This document shows positions 1 through 7,862 of a stretch of DNA of 64,000 nt, in pieces. The position numbers and the translations under genes are program-made. This DNA comes from Candidatus Aminicenantota bacterium (GTDB lineage Bacteria > Acidobacteriota > Aminicenantia > Aminicenantales > Saccharicenantaceae): NCBI GenBank assembly GCA_026393975.1, contig JAPKZD010000025.1:81568-145567 (forward strand), written 5' to 3'. Under the pieces are notes generated by a model, which was not told where the DNA came from, did no database searches, and saw nothing but the letters and a program-made list of their open reading frames with translations. Numbering within the stretch: the first letter of the stretch is position 1; each line of letters begins with the position of its first letter.

Positions 1-2
1 TC

Positions 3-359
3 ACGTCCCCCCACGCGATCGGCGAACGGATCGCTCAAGTCGAGGGCGGTTACGATCACAACTTTGTCCTCCGCGGCGGCGGCGGGGAGCTGGCCCTGGC
101 CGCGCGGGTCGAGGAGCCGGGAAGCGGGCGGGCGATGGAGATCTATACCGACCAGCCGGCCATCCAGCTCTACACGGGCAATTTCCTGGACGGCACGGTC
201 GTCGGCAAGGGCGGCAAGGCCTACCAGAAGCACTACGCCTTCTGCCTCGAGACCCAGCATTTCCCTGATTCGCCGAACCACCCGAACTTCCCCTCGACTA
301 TCCTGGAGCCGGGGCAGAAATACCGCACCGTCACGGTCCACAAGTTTTACGTGAAATAA
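3..359 (+). CDS. galM: Aldose 1-epimerase (galactose mutarotase), C-terminal part
   Basis: This is the last 118 codons of a gene that begins left of the window; the frame is open from base 3. The protein interconverts alpha and beta anomers of aldoses such as galactose, glucose or arabinose. The segment GYDHNFVL near the start, the run IYTDQPAIQLYTGNFL and the ending with PNFPSTILEPGQKY are typical of the GalM family C-terminal half, which carries part of the sugar site. The gene lies beside sugar transport and arabinose genes further right, so a role in arabinose or galactose uptake is likely but is inference. The family is clear; substrate preference cannot be told. Confidence 0.9.
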   Translation, partial: TSPHAIGERIAQVEGGYDHNFVLRGGGGELALAARVEEPGSGRAMEIYTDQPAIQLYTGNFLDGTVVGKGGKAYQKHYAFCLETQHFPDSPNHPNFPSTILEPGQKYRTVTVHKFYVK

Positions 360-367
360 AACGAAAT

Positions 368-739
368 TCAGCGCTTCTCCGGGATGACCTCGAGCCAGTA
401 GCCGTCGGGATCCTCGATGAAATAGATCCCCATCGCGGGGTTCTCGTAGCAGACGATGCCCATCTCTTTGTGTTTGGCGTATGCGGCGGCATAGTCGTCG
501 ACCGTGAAAGCCAGATGGATCTCGTTGTCGCCGAGGTTATAGGGTTCCTTCCGGTCGCGGAGCCAGGTCAGCTCGAGTCGATGGGACGTCCGGCCGTCGC
601 CGAGATAGACGAGGACAAAGCTCCCGTCCTTGGCTTCGTGACGGCGGACCTCTTCGAGGCCGAGCGCGGACTTATAGAACACCAGGCTTTCTTCGAGATC
701 CAGGACGTTGATGTTGTTGTGGGCGAAAGTGAATTTCAT
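368..739 (-). CDS. gloA: Lactoylglutathione lyase family protein (glyoxalase I)
   Basis: A 123-residue protein with the size and layout of bacterial glyoxalase I. The four expected metal ligands are present: His7 in FAHNNI, Glu56 in RLELTW, His75 in NEIHLAF and Glu117 in YWLEVIPE. The ending IEDPDGYWLEVI is a family hallmark. It would isomerise the hemithioacetal of methylglyoxal and a thiol to a lactoyl thioester in the cytoplasm. It is the last of three minus-strand genes (sugar porter, SpoIIM-like protein, this one) and lies 126 bases after its neighbour. Detoxifying methylglyoxal made during sugar breakdown is a sensible link but is inferred. Other vicinal-oxygen-chelate enzymes are possible. 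Confidence 0.88.
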   Translation of the reverse strand: MKFTFAHNNINVLDLEESLVFYKSALGLEEVRRHEAKDGSFVLVYLGDGRTSHRLELTWLRDRKEPYNLGDNEIHLAFTVDDYAAAYAKHKEMGIVCYENPAMGIYFIEDPDGYWLEVIPEKR

Positions 740-812
740 GGAGCCTCCCGGGAAAAGGATAGTCGAAATGCCGGGTCCCTGTCGAGGCTTAGCGGAAGAG
801 TGGGGCAGCGAA

Positions 813-843
813 GGGGGACATCACCCCTTGGCAGGTGTCCCCC
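813..843. repeat. Palindromic GGGGGACA/TGTCCCCC hairpin
   Basis: The stretch between the glyoxalase gene and the SpoIIM-like gene contains GGGGGACA and, about 15 bases later, TGTCCCCC, giving an 8-bp perfect stem with further partial pairing of ACC and GGT inside. The arm sequence resembles the longer GGGACAGTCCC palindrome at 14572-14640. It could be a REP-like repeat or a weak terminator between the two minus-strand genes; it has no T-run on the minus side. Confidence 0.5.
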
Positions 844-865
844 GAGCAGCACCGAGCCGATCCAG

Positions 866-1576
866 TTAGCGGAGGCTCGGGGTGATGAAGCCCTCGATGA
901 ATGCGGCCACGAGCAGGAGCGGCAGGACGACGAGGAGAAACGAACGGAAGACGTTCCTGGCCAGGCTCTCCGTCGGATCGACGGCCGCGGGCGGCTGCGG
1001 CTGTTGTCCGTTCCTTCTTTGATGCCACGCGGCGACGGCCTTCTTCCCCATACCGGCCGAAAGATAGAGGCCGAGACTCGTCGTGTAGAGGACGGCGGTG
1101 AGCTCGAAAACACCGTGGGGGAGGATCTTGGTCAGGACGAGCCGGGGGACGTCGAGGCCCTGGTGTTTCGTGACGGAGACGAGAAGACCCAGGACGCCGC
1201 CGTTGAGGAGCGGGTCGAGGATGGGCAGGAAGAGGAAAGGGACCACGCCCGCCGCTATAGCGACGACGGAGGCGCGGGCGTTGTGGTAGAAGAGAGTCAA
1301 TGCCAGGACGAGCGGCGAGCCCTGGAGCTTGATGTCCTTGAGCGCTCGGATCACGAAGTCCAGGGCCTTCTTTTCCTGTCCTGGACTAAGCATGAAAAAG
1401 ACGAAGCCGACGACGAAGCCCGCGCCGAGGGCCCGCGCGGCGTACTTGAAATACTTCCTGTAGTGCTTGCGCCAGGCGTCCCGTTCTTCCCGGTAGAGAC
1501 GCCTGATGAGGCCCGGCGGCCGCCCGGGGACGGGCGGCTTCCCGTTCGGGCCCTGCGCGAGATCCGGATCGCTCAT
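866..1576 (-). CDS. SpoIIM-like integral membrane protein (stage II sporulation protein M family)
   Basis: A 236-residue membrane protein. A basic, proline-rich N-terminus (about residues 1-45) precedes hydrophobic segments near 48-65, 88-125, 150-175 and 212-232. The segment ILPHGVFELTAVLYTTSLG matches the conserved PHGxxE feature of the SpoIIM/DUF95 family. In spore formers SpoIIM takes part in septal peptidoglycan removal; in non-sporulating bacteria the family role is unknown, and nothing else here suggests sporulation. The gene starts 15 bases after the sugar-porter gene ends and is probably co-transcribed with it. Family assignment is good, function unknown. Confidence 0.75.
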   Translation of the reverse strand: MSDPDLAQGPNGKPPVPGRPPGLIRRLYREERDAWRKHYRKYFKYAARALGAGFVVGFVFFMLSPGQEKKALDFVIRALKDIKLQGSPLVLALTLFYHNARASVVAIAAGVVPFLFLPILDPLLNGGVLGLLVSVTKHQGLDVPRLVLTKILPHGVFELTAVLYTTSLGLYLSAGMGKKAVAAWHQRRNGQQPQPPAAVDPTESLARNVFRSFLLVVLPLLLVAAFIEGFITPSLR

Positions 1577-1591
1577 CGATTTTTCCAGGGG

Positions 1592-2989
1592 CTAGCGGCC
1601 GACGAACTCCCGCTCGATCTGTTCCAATGTTTTTCCCTTGGTCTCCCGGACGCGGGACCTGATGAAGATGAAACCGAGGACGCTCGTCCCGGCGTAGATC
1701 CAGAACGTCCCGGCCGGGCCGAGGCCCTTGTTGAGGAGCGGGAAGGTGTAGGTTAGCACGAAACAGGCTGACCAGAGGGAAACCGTCGAAACGGACATGG
1801 CCGCGCCCCGAATACGGTTGGGGAAGATCTCCGAGAGGAGGACCCATGTCACCGGGGCGAGGGACAGGGCGTAGAGGGCCATGGCGACGACAACGAGGGC
1901 CAGGAGATGAACGCCCTTGCTGTGGAAGGCGTAGCTCGCGCCGATGAGGCCGAAGACGACGGCCAGACCCGCGGAGCCGGCCATCATCAGGGGCTTCCGG
2001 CCCAGCCTGTCGACGAGGCGGATGGCGATGAGGGTGAAGATCAGGTTGACCGTGCCGGTGATGACGATATTGAAAAGGACGTCGCTCACGCCGTAGCCCG
2101 CGGCGGTGAAGATCTCCTCGGCGTAATAGAAGATAACGTTGATGCCGCACCATTGTTGGTAGATCGCCAGGACGACGCCGACGACAAGGACCTTGGTCAG
2201 GCCCGGCCCGAGGAGAGAGCGGAAGTGGACCTTCCGGATCTCGCCGGTCGCCAGGGTGTCGCGGATCTCACCCAGGGCCTGCCCGGCGAAGCCGGTCCCG
2301 CCGACCCTGGCCAGGATCTTTTCGGCTTCCGCATCGCGCCCGTTCTTGACCAGCCAGCGCGGGCTTTCCGGGATGAGGAACATCAGCAGGAAGAAGAGAA
2401 AAGCGGGGACGGCCTCGGCGCCGAACATCCAGCGCCAGCCGGTCTGTCCGTTCCAGGAAGCGAGGATGTCGGCGGCCGTGGCCCCGGCCGGGACGGGCTT
2501 GGCGATGAGCCAGTTGACGAGCTGGGCGGCCAGGATGCCGATGACGATGGTCAGCTGGTTGACGGAGACGAACTTGCCCCGCATCGCGGCCGGCGAGATC
2601 TCGGCGATGTACATGGGCGAGAGGTTCGAGGCCAGGCCGATGGCGACGCCGCCGAGGATGCGGTTCCCGATGAAGAACGAGAAGCTCGGGGCCAAGGCGG
2701 TCAGGATGCCCGTCCCGGTGAAGAGGAACCCGGCCAGGATGAGGAGCCGTTTCCGGCCGAAACGGTCGCTCAGCCCGCCGGAGACGAGCGACCCGATGAG
2801 ACAGCCGACGAGGGCGCTCGACATGGCCCAGCCGATCTGGGACGGTGTCGTCAGTCCGAAGAATTTCTCGTAGAAGGGCTTGGCCCCGCCGATGACGACC
2901 CAATCGTAGCCGAAGAGAAGCCCGCCCATGGCCGAGACGAGTGCCGTTGTCCAGATAAAGCGCATGTTGAAAGCGGGGCGTTCGCTCAT
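1592..2989 (-). CDS. Sugar porter family MFS transporter
   Basis: A 465-residue transporter of the major facilitator superfamily, sugar-proton symporter type (XylE/GalP/AraE group), with about 12 membrane segments. Family signatures are visible: LLFGYDWVVIGG in helix 1, GGLSDRFGRKRLL after helix 2, PESPRWLV after helix 6, RLVDRLGRKPLM after helix 8 and the C-terminal ETKGKTLEQIE. It should import a pentose or hexose across the inner membrane. With arabinan-degrading enzymes and an arabinose operon nearby, L-arabinose is the favoured substrate, but the sequence alone does not prove this. It heads a minus-strand group and is divergent from the hydroxyproline dehydratase operon. Confidence 0.88.
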   Translation of the reverse strand: MSERPAFNMRFIWTTALVSAMGGLLFGYDWVVIGGAKPFYEKFFGLTTPSQIGWAMSSALVGCLIGSLVSGGLSDRFGRKRLLILAGFLFTGTGILTALAPSFSFFIGNRILGGVAIGLASNLSPMYIAEISPAAMRGKFVSVNQLTIVIGILAAQLVNWLIAKPVPAGATAADILASWNGQTGWRWMFGAEAVPAFLFFLLMFLIPESPRWLVKNGRDAEAEKILARVGGTGFAGQALGEIRDTLATGEIRKVHFRSLLGPGLTKVLVVGVVLAIYQQWCGINVIFYYAEEIFTAAGYGVSDVLFNIVITGTVNLIFTLIAIRLVDRLGRKPLMMAGSAGLAVVFGLIGASYAFHSKGVHLLALVVVAMALYALSLAPVTWVLLSEIFPNRIRGAAMSVSTVSLWSACFVLTYTFPLLNKGLGPAGTFWIYAGTSVLGFIFIRSRVRETKGKTLEQIEREFVGR

Positions 2990-3103
2990 GGCTTCTCCTA
3001 ACGGTCCGGCGCCGGACTCCTGTCGGGGCCGCCGGATGACCCCGGAAAGGGATTTTTATACCAAATCAGGGGAAAAGTGTAGAAGTTTCGTCTAAAATAA
3101 TGC

Positions 3104-3132
3104 TTGATTTGTGGTCTGATATCTGATATATT
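3104..3132 (+). promoter_or_regulatory. Sigma-70-type promoter for the glycyl radical operon
   Basis: TTGATT at 3104-3109 and TATATT at 3127-3132 are separated by exactly 17 bases, leaving a leader of about 50 bases before the GTG start at 3189. The surrounding stretch is AT-rich against a GC-rich background, and a TCTGATATCTGATATA repeat overlaps the spacer and -10, which could be a regulator site. Confidence 0.6.
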
Positions 3133-3188
3133 ACGACTAAATAGAGGGCAGAGAGGCCGAAATCGACGGAAACCGCAGAGGATTCAAC

Positions 3189-4094
3189 GTGATTGGCAGG
3201 ATTTTCGACATCAAACGCTACTCGATCCACGACGGGCCGGGCATCCGGACGACCGTCTTCCTCAAAGGCTGTTCCGTGCGCTGTCTCTGGTGCCACAACC
3301 CCGAAAGCGTCGACCCCGGACCCGAGCTCATGCACTGGCCGGGACGGTGCTCCCGTTGTTACGCTTGTATCGAGGCCTGTCCGAAGGGCGCCATCGCCAA
3401 GGACGCCGCGGGCGCCGTCGTCATCGACAGGAAGGTCTGCGACCTCTGCGGCAAGTGCGCCGAAGCCTGCCTCTACGACGCCATGCAAATGGTCGGCCGC
3501 GAGATGAGCGTCGAGGACGTCCTGGCCGAGGTCGAGAAGGACCGGATTTTTTACGAACAATCGGGTGGGGGCCTGACGCTCTCCGGCGGTGATCCATTCG
3601 TCCAGTCCGGGTTCGCCGAAGCGCTCCTCGACGGTTGCCGCTCCCGCGGCATCCGCACGGCCGTGGACACCGCCGGCTTCTCCAGGAACAGTGTCCTCGA
3701 CCGCATGGCCTCGAAGACCGACCTCATCCTCTACGACCTGAAGTGCATGGACGACGCGCGGCACAAAGAGCTCACCGGCGTTTCGAACGTCCCCATCATC
3801 GACAACCTGAAGCGCTTGGCCGTCGGCCGGACCGAAGTCTGGGTCCGCATCCCGCTTGTTGCCGGCGTCAACGACGACGACGACAATATCCGGCGGACGA
3901 TCGCCTTTCTCTCGTCCTTGAAAACGATACGGCGGGTCGGCATTCTGCCCTACCATTCCGGCGGCCTGGAAAAGGCCCGCAGGATCGGGAAAGAATCGCA
4001 TTTCCGGAAATTCGAGACCCCTTCCGAAGAGCGCATCGCCGCCGTCGAGGCCGCTTTCCGGGAGGCGGGTTTCGAGGTCCGGCGCGGAGGATGA
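3189..4094 (+). CDS. Glycyl radical enzyme activase (radical SAM), partner of the hydroxyproline dehydratase
   Basis: A 301-residue radical SAM enzyme of the pyruvate formate-lyase-activase family. It uses S-adenosylmethionine to abstract hydrogen from the glycine of its partner enzyme. The radical SAM cysteines are Cys28, Cys32 and Cys35 (GCSVRCLWCHNP). Two further four-cysteine clusters follow at Cys54/57/60/64 and Cys84/87/90/94, the ferredoxin-like insert found in activases of dehydratase-type glycyl radical enzymes and absent from PflA itself. SGGDP near residue 138 is the usual SAM-binding GGxP region. The start is GTG, with AGAGG about 8 bases upstream. Its TGA overlaps the next gene's first ATG, so the two are translationally coupled. 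Confidence 0.9.
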   Translation: MIGRIFDIKRYSIHDGPGIRTTVFLKGCSVRCLWCHNPESVDPGPELMHWPGRCSRCYACIEACPKGAIAKDAAGAVVIDRKVCDLCGKCAEACLYDAMQMVGREMSVEDVLAEVEKDRIFYEQSGGGLTLSGGDPFVQSGFAEALLDGCRSRGIRTAVDTAGFSRNSVLDRMASKTDLILYDLKCMDDARHKELTGVSNVPIIDNLKRLAVGRTEVWVRIPLVAGVNDDDDNIRRTIAFLSSLKTIRRVGILPYHSGGLEKARRIGKESHFRKFETPSEERIAAVEAAFREAGFEVRRGG

Positions 4095-4096
4095 CC

Positions 4097-6460
4097 ATGA
4101 ACGAACGCATCAAGAAGCTCAGGGCGCAGACGCTCGAAGCCAAGCCGACGATCAGCGCCGAGCGGGCCAAGCTCGTCACCGAGTTCTACAAAAGACCCGA
4201 GACGCGCGGCCTGTCGAGCCCGATGCTGCACGCCCTGGCCTTCAAGCACATCATGGAGAATAAGAGCGTCGTCTTTAACGAGGACGAGCTCATCGTCGGG
4301 GAACGCGGCCCCGCGCCCAAAGCGACGCCGACCTACCCCGAGGTCTGCATCCACTCTCTCCAGGACCTTCAATACCTCAACGATCGGAAAAAGACCGCCT
4401 TCGCCTCCGACGAGGAGACGCGCCGGCTCTACGCCGAAGAGATCATCCCCTTCTGGAAGGGCCGCTCGCAGAGAGACCGGATCTTCGCCGAGATGACCCG
4501 GGAATGGATCGACGCCTACGAGGCCGGCGTCTTCACCGAGTTCATGGAACAGCGCGCCCCTGGCCACACCGTCCTCGACGGCAAGATCTACAGAAAGGGC
4601 ATGCTCGACTTCAAGAAGGACATCGAAGCGGCCCTGGCCGGCCTCGACTTCATGAACGACCCGGTGGCCTACGACAAGCAGGAAGAGCTCAAGGCTATGG
4701 CTGTGAGCGTGGACGCCATCGTCGCCTTCGCCCGGAGGCACGCCGAGAAAGCAAGCGGGCTGGCGACGAGCGAGAAAGACGCCGTCCGGAAAAAGGAGCT
4801 TGAGAGGATCGCCGAAGTCTGCGACTGGGTGCCGGCTAACGCGCCGCGCGACTTCTGGGAGGCCCTCCAGGCCTACTGGTTCGTCCACCTCGGCGTCATC
4901 ACCGAATACAACACTTGGGATTCCTTCAACCCGGGCCGTCTCGACCAGCACCTCGGACCGTTCTACCAGAAAGGGCTGGCCGACGGCACCATGACGAAGG
5001 AGAGCGCCCGGGAGCTCCTCCAGGCGTTTTGGGTCAAGTTCAACAACCAGCCCGCTCCGCCCAAGGTCGGGGTCACGGCCGAAGAGAGCGGCACGTATAC
5101 GGATTTTGCCCTGATCAACGTCGGCGGCTTGAAAGAGGACGGGACGGACGGCGTCAACGAGCTGTCCTTCCTCATCCTCGACGTCATCGAGGAGATGCGC
5201 ATCCTCCAGCCGAGTTCGATGGTCCAGATCAGCGCCAAGGGACCGGACTCGTTTCTCTTACGCGCGCTCAAGATCGTCAAGACCGGCTTCGGCCAGCCCT
5301 CGATCTTCAATACCGACGCCATCGTCCAGGAGCTCGTCCGGCAGGGCAAGTCCGTCGTCGACGCCCGGAACGGCGGTGCCAGCGGCTGCGTCGAGTCCGG
5401 GGCCTTTGGCAAAGAGGCCTACATCCTGACCGGCTATTTCAACCTGCCAAAGATCTTTGAGATCACCCTCGGAAACGGCGTCGACCCGAGGACGGGGAAG
5501 AAAATAGGGCTCGAAACGGGCGACCCGACGGCGTTCGCGGCCTTCGACGAGCTCTTCGAGGCCTTCCGCAAACAGATCCGGCACTTCGTTGACATCAAGG
5601 TCCGCGGCAGCAACGTCATCGAAAGGCTCTACGCCACGTATTTGCCCGCACCGTTCTTGTCCGTGCTCGTCGACGACTGCGTCAAGAACGGCAAGGACTA
5701 CCATGCCGGAGGCGCCCGCTACAACACGAACTACATCCAGGGCGTCGGCGTGGGCACGATCACCGACATCCTCAGCGCCGTCCGTTACAACGTCTACGAC
5801 AACGGCCATTTCACGATGAAGGAGCTCCTGGCCGCGCTCGAAAGCAATTTCGTTGGCTACGAGGCGCTCCGCCAGCGCGTCCTCAACCGGACGCCGAAGT
5901 TCGGAAACGACGACGACTACGCCGACAGCCTGATGAAGCGGGTCTTCGAGGCTTACTTCGAGGCGGTCGACGGCCGGCCGACGCCGCGCGGCGGCGCGTA
6001 CCGGATCAACCTCCTGCCGACGACGGCCCACATTTACTTCGGGAAGATGACCGGGGCCACGGCGGACGGGAGACTGGCGGGGGATGCCGTTTCGGAAGGC
6101 GTTTCACCGGTCCAGGGCGCCGACCGCAAGGGCCCGACGGCGGTTATCAAGTCGCTCGGCAAGATGGACCACGTCCGGACGGGCGGGACGCTCCTCAACC
6201 AGAAGTTCACGCCCCAGCTTCTGGCCGACGACGCCGGCCTCGCCGCGGTCAAGGACCTGGTGCGGTCCTACTTCAGGATGATGGGCCACCACATCCAGTT
6301 CAACGTCGTCACGGCTGACCTCCTCCGCGAGGCCCAGGCCCAGCCCGAGAAGTATCGCGACCTCATCGTCCGCGTCGCCGGCTACAGCGACTACTTCGTC
6401 GACTGCAGCACCGAGCTCCAGGACGAGATCATCCACCGCACCGAGCACCAGGAGCTCTAG
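4097..6460 (+). CDS. hypD: Glycyl radical enzyme, probable trans-4-hydroxy-L-proline dehydratase
   Basis: A 787-residue glycyl radical enzyme. The radical glycine is Gly762 in RVAGYSDYF. The thiyl-radical cysteine and base are Cys431 and Glu433 in ASGCVESG, the GCVE pattern of dehydratase and C-N lyase members rather than the CC of pyruvate formate-lyase. Length and many stretches (YPEVCIHSLQDL, EQRAPGHTV, NNQPAPPKVG, FGKEAYILTGY, TGGTLLNQKF, HHIQFNV) agree with my memory of clostridial HypD, whose residues fall within three positions of these. HypD dehydrates trans-4-hydroxy-L-proline to pyrroline-5-carboxylate. The start is set at 4097 because GGAGG lies 6 bases upstream; ATG 4091 is the alternative. 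No proC lies next to it, which is unusual. Another substrate of the same subclass is possible. Confidence 0.75.
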   Translation: MNERIKKLRAQTLEAKPTISAERAKLVTEFYKRPETRGLSSPMLHALAFKHIMENKSVVFNEDELIVGERGPAPKATPTYPEVCIHSLQDLQYLNDRKKTAFASDEETRRLYAEEIIPFWKGRSQRDRIFAEMTREWIDAYEAGVFTEFMEQRAPGHTVLDGKIYRKGMLDFKKDIEAALAGLDFMNDPVAYDKQEELKAMAVSVDAIVAFARRHAEKASGLATSEKDAVRKKELERIAEVCDWVPANAPRDFWEALQAYWFVHLGVITEYNTWDSFNPGRLDQHLGPFYQKGLADGTMTKESARELLQAFWVKFNNQPAPPKVGVTAEESGTYTDFALINVGGLKEDGTDGVNELSFLILDVIEEMRILQPSSMVQISAKGPDSFLLRALKIVKTGFGQPSIFNTDAIVQELVRQGKSVVDARNGGASGCVESGAFGKEAYILTGYFNLPKIFEITLGNGVDPRTGKKIGLETGDPTAFAAFDELFEAFRKQIRHFVDIKVRGSNVIERLYATYLPAPFLSVLVDDCVKNGKDYHAGGARYNTNYIQGVGVGTITDILSAVRYNVYDNGHFTMKELLAALESNFVGYEALRQRVLNRTPKFGNDDDYADSLMKRVFEAYFEAVDGRPTPRGGAYRINLLPTTAHIYFGKMTGATADGRLAGDAVSEGVSPVQGADRKGPTAVIKSLGKMDHVRTGGTLLNQKFTPQLLADDAGLAAVKDLVRSYFRMMGHHIQFNVVTADLLREAQAQPEKYRDLIVRVAGYSDYFVDCSTELQDEIIHRTEHQEL

Positions 6461-6469
6461 GCTCCGGCC

Positions 6470-6492
6470 GGGCCGCCCTGCGGCCCTTTATT
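6470..6492 (+). terminator. Rho-independent terminator after the glycyl radical operon
   Basis: GGGCCGC, a 3-base loop and GCGGCCC form a perfect 7-bp GC stem at 6470-6486 followed by TTTATT. It lies 10 bases past the dehydratase stop codon and would separate this operon from the OsmC gene. Confidence 0.7.
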
Positions 6493-6562
6493 GACGGACC
6501 GCCGCGACCTGTTGAATACTATTCCTGGCAGACGGCGTGATTGCGGCTGAAAGGAGCCCCCG

Positions 6563-6991
6563 ATGGCGAAAGAAGTCCGAACTGAGGTCATGTTCAAGGG
6601 CGGGATGCGTTTCGACGGCAAGTCGGGCCGGGCCGGAAAGCCCGTGGCCATCGATTTCACTCCGGAAGGGGAGGCGATCGACGGCTATTCGCCCCTCGAG
6701 CTGCTCCTCACGAGCCTGGCCGGCTGCAGCAGCCAGGTTGTCGTCGGGCTCTTGAAGCGGATGGGCCAGGAGGTCCAAGACCTCACCGTTCGGGCCCGCG
6801 GCGAGAAGAAGGAGATCCACCCGACCGTCTTCACTTCGATCGAACTCGAGTTCGAGTTCCGCGGCGGCCGTATTACAGGCTCATCGGTCGAAAAAGCATT
6901 CGCGCTATCGGAAGAACGCTTCTGTCCCGTTTGGGTCATGCTCAAGACGAGCGTCCCCATCACGGCCAAGTACCGGCTCATGGCCGGCTGA
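6563..6991 (+). CDS. OsmC family protein
   Basis: A 142-residue OsmC/Ohr-superfamily protein. The two conserved cysteines are Cys55 in LAGCSSQ and Cys121 in RFCPVW, the peroxidatic and resolving positions of family members that reduce organic hydroperoxides. The spacing and the C-terminal half resemble the OsmC-like (YhfA) branch more than Ohr. AGGAG lies upstream of the ATG at good distance. It is a single gene between a terminator and the toxin-antitoxin pair. A role in oxidative defence or thiol chemistry is known for the family; the actual substrate is not visible. Confidence 0.88.
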   Translation: MAKEVRTEVMFKGGMRFDGKSGRAGKPVAIDFTPEGEAIDGYSPLELLLTSLAGCSSQVVVGLLKRMGQEVQDLTVRARGEKKEIHPTVFTSIELEFEFRGGRITGSSVEKAFALSEERFCPVWVMLKTSVPITAKYRLMAG

Positions 6992-7075
6992 AAACTTAGT
7001 TTTCCCCTTCGAATTTGAGAAAATCAGGACGGGCCGGTGTCCCTTCTATATGAGGGCAGAACATAAAATGAAGCA

Positions 7076-7120
7076 TTGACATATCTCGGATATGTATTTA
7101 TAATATGTATTGGAGATATG
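7076..7120 (+). promoter_or_regulatory. Consensus promoter with palindromic operator of the vapBC-like operon
   Basis: TTGACA at 7076-7081 and TATAAT at 7099-7104 are both perfect sigma-70 hexamers with a 17-base spacer. CATATCTC at 7080-7087 and GAGATATG at 7113-7120 are an 8-base inverted repeat flanking the -10 box, and ACATAT/ATATGT (7079-7084, 7090-7095) form a second, nested palindrome in the spacer. The predicted transcript begins about 10 bases before the antitoxin ATG. This layout fits autorepression by an antitoxin-toxin complex. Confidence 0.75.
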
Positions 7121-7121
7121 C

Positions 7122-7322
7122 ATGAGGACGACATTGATTATCCCTGACGACCTGATGAACGACCTGATGGAGGAAACGGGCGAGAAGAGCAAAACCCTTC
7201 TTGTCCGCCGTTCCCTCGAAGAGATGCTCCAACGGGTCCGCCGCGAGAACTTGAAGCGCTTGCGGGGGACCATCCCCTTGGATATCGACCTGGAAACCCT
7301 GCGGACGAAAGACCTCACGTGA
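7122..7322 (+). CDS. VapB-like antitoxin
   Basis: A 66-residue protein beginning MRTTLIIPDDLMNDLM, a ribbon-helix-helix-like N-terminus, followed by a basic, helical C-terminal part. This is the usual form of small VapB-type antitoxins, which bind their own promoter and neutralise the toxin. The start at 7122 is preferred because GGAG lies 6 bases upstream; a TTG at 7110 would add four residues. Its stop overlaps the GTG start of the toxin gene, so the pair is translationally coupled. Confidence 0.8.
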   Translation: MRTTLIIPDDLMNDLMEETGEKSKTLLVRRSLEEMLQRVRRENLKRLRGTIPLDIDLETLRTKDLT

Positions 7323-7735
7323 AGCCGGAATATTTCATCGATACGAGTGTCTGGATCCCCTATTTTCGGGAAAGCGGATCAGAACATGGAGATTTCATCG
7401 ATGAGCTCATCGACGAAAGTCGCGTTCATATCAATGGTATCGTCCTGGCCGAGCTCCTGACTGGAGCGAGGAGTTCGGCCGAGCTCGACCGGCTGGCCTC
7501 GGCGCTGGCCGGACTGAAGCTCCTTCCGAGCGACCGGGCCTCCTCCGAGTCCGCCGGTCGCAGCGGGTTCGCGTTGAAGAAAAAAGGCATATCCGTTCCG
7601 TTGAGCGATATCATCATCGCCACGGACTGCATTGACCACGACCTCGTCCTCATCGAATCGGATAGGCATTACGCGGCGATCGCCGCCCATCTCCCTCTCA
7701 AGCGGTACGCCCAACAAGTGCCTATTCCGGGATGA
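7319..7735 (+). CDS. VapC-like PIN-domain toxin ribonuclease
   Basis: A 138-residue PIN-domain protein. The acidic residues that bind metal in this nuclease fold are present: Asp8 in FIDTSVW, Glu45 in VLAELLTG, Asp97 in PLSDIIIA, and Asp115 in LIESDRHY. Such toxins cut RNA, often initiator tRNA or rRNA, when released from the antitoxin. The start is GTG and overlaps the antitoxin stop by four bases. The pair is complete and has an intact promoter, so it is probably functional. Confidence 0.85.
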   Translation: MKPEYFIDTSVWIPYFRESGSEHGDFIDELIDESRVHINGIVLAELLTGARSSAELDRLASALAGLKLLPSDRASSESAGRSGFALKKKGISVPLSDIIIATDCIDHDLVLIESDRHYAAIAAHLPLKRYAQQVPIPG

Positions 7736-7750
7736 TCTATCAAGATCGTC

Positions 7751-7858
7751 ATGATCAAGACGACGCTCGTCGTCCCCTGCACATCGGTCTTCCTGGAACT
7801 CGACTGCGGCTATTGGGGCCCCGAGGCCGAGGCCAAGATGCGCGAGAAGATGAAGTGA
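7751..7858 (+). other. Short open frame of unknown status (35 codons)
   Basis: An ATG-started frame of 35 codons lies in the 127-base gap after the toxin gene, with a hydrophobic first half and a charged, helical tail ending KMREKMK. There is no clear ribosome binding site. It could be a small gene or a remnant of the end of a larger one; I do not recognise it. Confidence 0.2.
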
Positions 7859-7862
7859 GCCT

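Noticed and set aside
3635..4096. An N-terminal extension of the glycyl radical enzyme by about 150 residues
   Set aside because: The added part overlaps the activase gene in another frame and is Arg/Pro/His-rich; GGAGG sits just before ATG 4097.
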